The position numbers were made by a program, and so were the translations under genes. Positions 41,812 to 44,515 of a DNA stretch of 44,515 nt are shown piece after piece; positions within the stretch are counted from its first letter, which is position 1, and each line of letters begins with the position of its first letter. This DNA comes from Streptomyces palmae. Its GTDB lineage: Bacteria; Actinomycetota; Actinomycetes; Streptomycetales; Streptomycetaceae. The stretch is taken from NCBI RefSeq assembly GCF_004684805.1, contig NZ_SRID01000012.1, positions 1 to 44,515 on the forward strand, written 5' to 3'. The notes below the pieces were generated by a model. The model ran no database searches. It was given only the letters and a program-made list of their open reading frames with translations, and was not told where the DNA came from.

Positions 41812-42846
41812 TCACATCGGGGGTGCTGTCACCGGGGCCCGGCCCGCCAGAGGTGGCATGGCTCGGTCCGGTAGAGCTGCCGGCACTGGCACCGAGGCCC
41901 GGTCCGGCGGCGGAGCCGGTATCCGTGCCGCGGCCCGCTCGCTCCACGGATCCGTGGTCAGGTCCGCCATCGCTCGGCTGAGGGCGCGTATCCTCTCGGT
42001 CTCGTGTGCACGCCGCCACACCAGCCCGAGCACCGAATCGGGCAGGCCCGTCACCGGTACGAAGGCCACGTCCCGGCGCCGCTGGTACAGCGCGGTCGGC
42101 GCGCAGCAGAGCATCATGCCCCGGCCCGCCGCGACATAGGTCATCCCCTCCTGGAGGGTGGACACCTCCGGTCCGCGCGGTATGGCCCGGCCGGCCGGGG
42201 TGGTGGTCGGGGCCATGAACTCCTGCCAGTACCGCGGGGCCGGCCCCGCCGGGGCGATCAACCGGACCTCGGCCAGCTCCTCCACCGACACCGCGGCGCG
42301 GGTCGCGAACGGGTGCTCCGCCGGGGTGGCCAGGGTCTGCGGCTGCCGGGAGAACGTGGGCCCCAGCACCAGGTCCGGCTCGGCGACCGGCAGCAGCACG
42401 ATGGCCGCGTCCACCGCCGCCGCGCGCAACGCGCCGAAGGGATCGCCCAGCGGTATCTCCACCGTCTCCACCTCGCAGCCGGGGCAGTGCGCGCGGAAGG
42501 CCGTGATGACGCTCATCACCCGCTCGTCCGCGGTGCCGGTGAAGCCCAGCCGCAGGGTGCCCTCCAGCCCGCGCGCCCGGGTGCGGGCAGCCTCCACCGC
42601 CCCGGACAGGGCGGCGTAGGCGGGCGCCAACTCGGCCAGGAACCGCTCGCCCAACGGGGTCAGCCGCACCCGCCGACTGGTGCGCTCCAGCAGCCGGGCG
42701 CCTATCCGGCGCTCCAGCGAGGCCAGCAGCTGACTCACCCTGCTCTGCGAGACGTACAGCCGCTCGGCCGCCCGACCGAAGTGCAGCTCCTCGCTGAGCG
42801 CCAGAAAGCACTCCAGCTCACGCAGCTCCAGCGCGCTCCCCGCCAC
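41812..42846 (-). CDS. LysR-family transcriptional regulator
   Basis: This 344-residue protein has an N-terminal winged helix (residues about 6-66: LELRELECFLALSEELHFGRAAERLYVSQSRVSQLLASLERRIGARLLER) and a two-lobe periplasmic-binding-like effector domain with LRLGFTGTADERVMSVI. The GTG at 42844-42846 is chosen because AGGGGGAG lies 6 bases upstream; the ATG at 42894 falls inside a LysR box and is unlikely. The C-terminal 45 or so residues are Pro/Ala-rich and extend beyond the family. It diverges from the MFS exporter it most likely regulates in response to an exported compound. Confidence 0.92.
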   Translation of the reverse strand: MAGSALELRELECFLALSEELHFGRAAERLYVSQSRVSQLLASLERRIGARLLERTSRRVRLTPLGERFLAELAPAYAALSGAVEAARTRARGLEGTLRLGFTGTADERVMSVITAFRAHCPGCEVETVEIPLGDPFGALRAAAVDAAIVLLPVAEPDLVLGPTFSRQPQTLATPAEHPFATRAAVSVEELAEVRLIAPAGPAPRYWQEFMAPTTTPAGRAIPRGPEVSTLQEGMTYVAAGRGMMLCCAPTALYQRRRDVAFVPVTGLPDSVLGLVWRRAHETERIRALSRAMADLTTDPWSERAAARIPAPPPDRASVPVPAALPDRAMPPLAGRAPVTAPPM

Positions 42847-42879
42847 CGCGATCTCCCCCTCCCTCCGGGCCTGCGATCG

Positions 42880-42894
42880 ATGAGTCCCACTCAT
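42880..42894. promoter_or_regulatory. LysR binding box (T-N11-A) in the divergent promoter
   Basis: ATGAGT-CCC-ACTCAT is a perfect 15-base dyad, and its core T-GAGTCCCACTC-A fits the T-N11-A rule for LysR-type regulators. It lies midway between the LysR and MFS starts. Confidence 0.7.
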
Positions 42895-42951
42895 GGAAGG
42901 CTGAGAACTTCCGCGTTGTTCCCCAGGCGCGTACGGATGTTCGCTGGAGCC

Positions 42952-44199
42952 ATGTCCAAAGCCACCGAACTCACCACTCCGGCACCCGCCGCCACCAGCG
43001 CCACCGGCACACCGCTCGCCGGCTGGCTCGCCGTCATCTCGGTCGCGGTCGGCATCTTCTCGGTCGTCACCAGCGAGATGCTGCCGGTCGGCCTGCTCAC
43101 CTCGATCGGCACCGACCTCGATGTCTCCGACGGCACCGCCGGACTGGCCGTCACCGTGCCCGGTCTGGTCGCCGCGGTCAGCGCCCCCTTGGTGACCACC
43201 GCGGTCGGCCGGCTGGACCGGCGGCTGGTGCTCTGCGGGCTGATGGCGCTGCTGGCCACCGCCAATCTGCTGTCCGCCTTCGCCCCCGGCTTCGCCGTGC
43301 TGCTCACCGCCCGGGTCCTGGTCGGCGTCAGCATCGGCGGTGTCTGGTCGATCGCGGGCGGGCTGGCGGTACGGCTGGTGCCCGAGCGGTCGGTGGGAAC
43401 CGCCACCGCGCTGATCTTCAGCGGGATCGCGGTCGCCTCGGTACTGGGCGTCCCGGCCGGCACCCTCATCGGCGACCTGGCCGACTGGCGCACCGCCTTC
43501 GCGGTGGTCGGGGTGCTCGCCCTGGCCGTGCTGATCGCCCTGGCCTGCCTGCTGCCCCCGCTGCCGGCCACCGGGACGGTGCGGCTGGGCGAGGTGCCGG
43601 GGCTCCTCCGCAACCCCCGGCTGCGGAGCGTACTGGCCGTCACCCTGCTCCTGGTCACCGGCCACTTCGGGGCGTACACCTACGTCCGCCCGGTGCTGGA
43701 GGACGTCTCCGGGGTCGGCACCGGGCTGATCAGCACCCTGCTGCTGGTGTACGGCCTGGCCGGCATCACCGGGAACTTCGTGGCCGGGGCGGCGGCCCAG
43801 CGCGATGCGCGCCGTACCGCGCTGGCCCTCAGCGCCCTGCTCGCCGCCGCCGAACTCGCCCTCCCGCTGCTGGGGCGGGGTCCCGTCGGGGCCACCGCGC
43901 TGCTGCTCCTGTGGGGGGTGGCCTACGGCGGGGTCTCGGTCACCACCCAGACCTGGGTGACGGATGCCGCCCCGCACACCCGAGAGGCCGCCTCGGCGCT
44001 GTTCGTCGGCGCGTTCAACGTCGCCATCGCGCTCGGTGCGCTGCTCGGCGGCCAGGTCGCGGACCGCACCACGCTCTCCGGCGTCCTGTGGTGCGGCGGC
44101 GCACTCGCCGTACTCGCCCTGCTCACGGCGGCCCTGTCGGGGCGCGGCGACCGGACGTCCAAGGACCCGGCGGCGGGGAGCGCGGCGGGGAGCGCGTGA
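42952..44199 (+). CDS. MFS transporter, drug-efflux type (AraJ/Cmx-like)
   Basis: This 415-residue protein has twelve predicted membrane helices. After helix 1 it reads SVVTSEMLPVGLLTSIGTDL, like the Cmx/AraJ family of 12-TMS drug and sugar exporters. The loop motif after helix 2 is GRLDRR (motif A), and motif C-like SIGGVWSIAGGLA follows. It should export a small molecule by proton antiport. The ATG at 42952 is used with GGAG close upstream; an in-frame ATG at 42937 is possible. The LysR regulator diverges from it. The hydrophilic end (SKDPAAGSAAGSA) shows a small tandem repeat. Substrate is unknown; chloramphenicol-like drugs are known for the family. Confidence 0.9.
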   Translation: MSKATELTTPAPAATSATGTPLAGWLAVISVAVGIFSVVTSEMLPVGLLTSIGTDLDVSDGTAGLAVTVPGLVAAVSAPLVTTAVGRLDRRLVLCGLMALLATANLLSAFAPGFAVLLTARVLVGVSIGGVWSIAGGLAVRLVPERSVGTATALIFSGIAVASVLGVPAGTLIGDLADWRTAFAVVGVLALAVLIALACLLPPLPATGTVRLGEVPGLLRNPRLRSVLAVTLLLVTGHFGAYTYVRPVLEDVSGVGTGLISTLLLVYGLAGITGNFVAGAAAQRDARRTALALSALLAAAELALPLLGRGPVGATALLLLWGVAYGGVSVTTQTWVTDAAPHTREAASALFVGAFNVAIALGALLGGQVADRTTLSGVLWCGGALAVLALLTAALSGRGDRTSKDPAAGSAAGSA

Positions 44200-44515
44200 G
44201 CGGGGCGACGCGGTGAGGGGTGGCACGGGCGCGGGGTCCACCCTTCCGGCGCGGCCCGCACGCCTGTGCCCGCACCTGCCCGCACGCTTCGCGCGCCCGC
44301 ACGGGCCCGCACACTCACACGTCCGAGGGATGGGCCCCGCGCACTCGCCCGTGCCCGCACCGGCCCGCACACTTCGCGCGCCCGCACGGGCCGGCGTATT
44401 CGCACCCCGCCCGTGCGGGCTCACACACTCACACGCATGCCCAAGGGCCCGGCGCACTCGTCCTCGCACGCCCGCGCCCCGCGTACTCGCACCCGCACGG
44501 GCCCCGCGTGCACCC
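44200..44515. repeat. Low-complexity GC-rich repeats at the right contig end
   Basis: After the MFS stop the sequence consists of degenerate CCCGCACGGGCC and CGCACACTCACAC units. The 21-base stretch at 44287-44307 recurs at 44372-44392, and CGCACGGGCC-type words recur four or more times. No gene is credible here. Such repeats commonly stop short-read assemblies, so this is probably why the contig ends. Confidence 0.8.

Noticed and set aside
42847..42894. LysR gene starting at the ATG of 42894
   Set aside because: That start lies inside a T-N11-A dyad and has no ribosome-binding site. The GTG at 42846 has a strong one.
41812..44469. Long minus-strand frame opposite the MFS gene
   Set aside because: It is the open frame upstream of LysR running through the antisense of the transporter, with Gln/Gly/Arg-rich shadow composition.
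1..44515. tRNA, rRNA, CRISPR array or insertion sequence
   Set aside because: None was seen. Repeats present are short, coding or GC-rich low complexity, and no cloverleaf or spacer-repeat pattern was found by eye.

Overview
The window looks like one end-trimmed contig of a Streptomyces (or close relative) chromosome. The GC content is about 72% by eye, third codon positions are nearly all G or C, GTG and TTG starts are common, and the gene content is typical of the genus: a SARP regulator, a four-gene conservon, an XRE-DUF5753/DUF397 pair, a GH25 muramidase, a HAIR element before lon, and rare TTA codons. The first 53 bases are not genomic. They are an Illumina Nextera i5 adapter with index TTATGCGA, so the first gene is cut by the contig end. 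The last 300 bases are a GC-rich low-complexity repeat, a likely cause of the assembly break on the right.

Left part (54-5896): the tail of a TetR regulator followed by a SARP activator, a small conserved protein (DUF6104-like) on the other strand, and a 1339-residue STAND protein (HTH-like, coiled coil, NB-ARC, TPR). A strong hairpin separates it from the convergent kgd. Core block (5926-19832): kgd (2-oxoglutarate decarboxylase/dehydrogenase), an OmpR-type two-component system, a spermidine-synthase-like protein, a rhomboid-like membrane protein, lon under a HAIR/HspR site, a TetR regulator with a clear operator, a secreted muramidase, a MarR regulator and a PP2C-type phosphatase.

Middle block (20269-28857): a conservon (CvnA-B-C-D) with all four genes overlapping. 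Its sensor kinase has a roughly 1000-residue disordered tail built partly from 32/33-residue repeats. Then come an NlpC/P60 hydrolase and a TetR/small-protein operon. Accessory block (29076-34895): two different diiron-type proteins (AurF-like and ferritin-like) stand on either side of a clearly AT-richer three-gene cassette. The cassette holds a WXG100-like small protein, a 740-residue DUF6571-like protein with a WXG-like N-terminus, and a lipoprotein. It is bounded by a 13-bp direct repeat. I regard it as a candidate ESX/type VII-related or contact-dependent module and as the most novel item here.

Right part (34942-44515): a GHKL ATPase diverging from an XRE-DUF5753 regulator with its DUF397 partner, an alpha/beta hydrolase, a secreted polysaccharide deacetylase, a translationally coupled ftsW/rodA-like and class B PBP pair, and a LysR/MFS exporter pair with a LysR box between them. 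Three genes carry a single TTA codon (the STAND protein, the GHKL ATPase and the FtsW-like protein), which suggests bldA-dependent, growth-phase-linked translation. No tRNA, rRNA, CRISPR array, transposase or integrase was seen.
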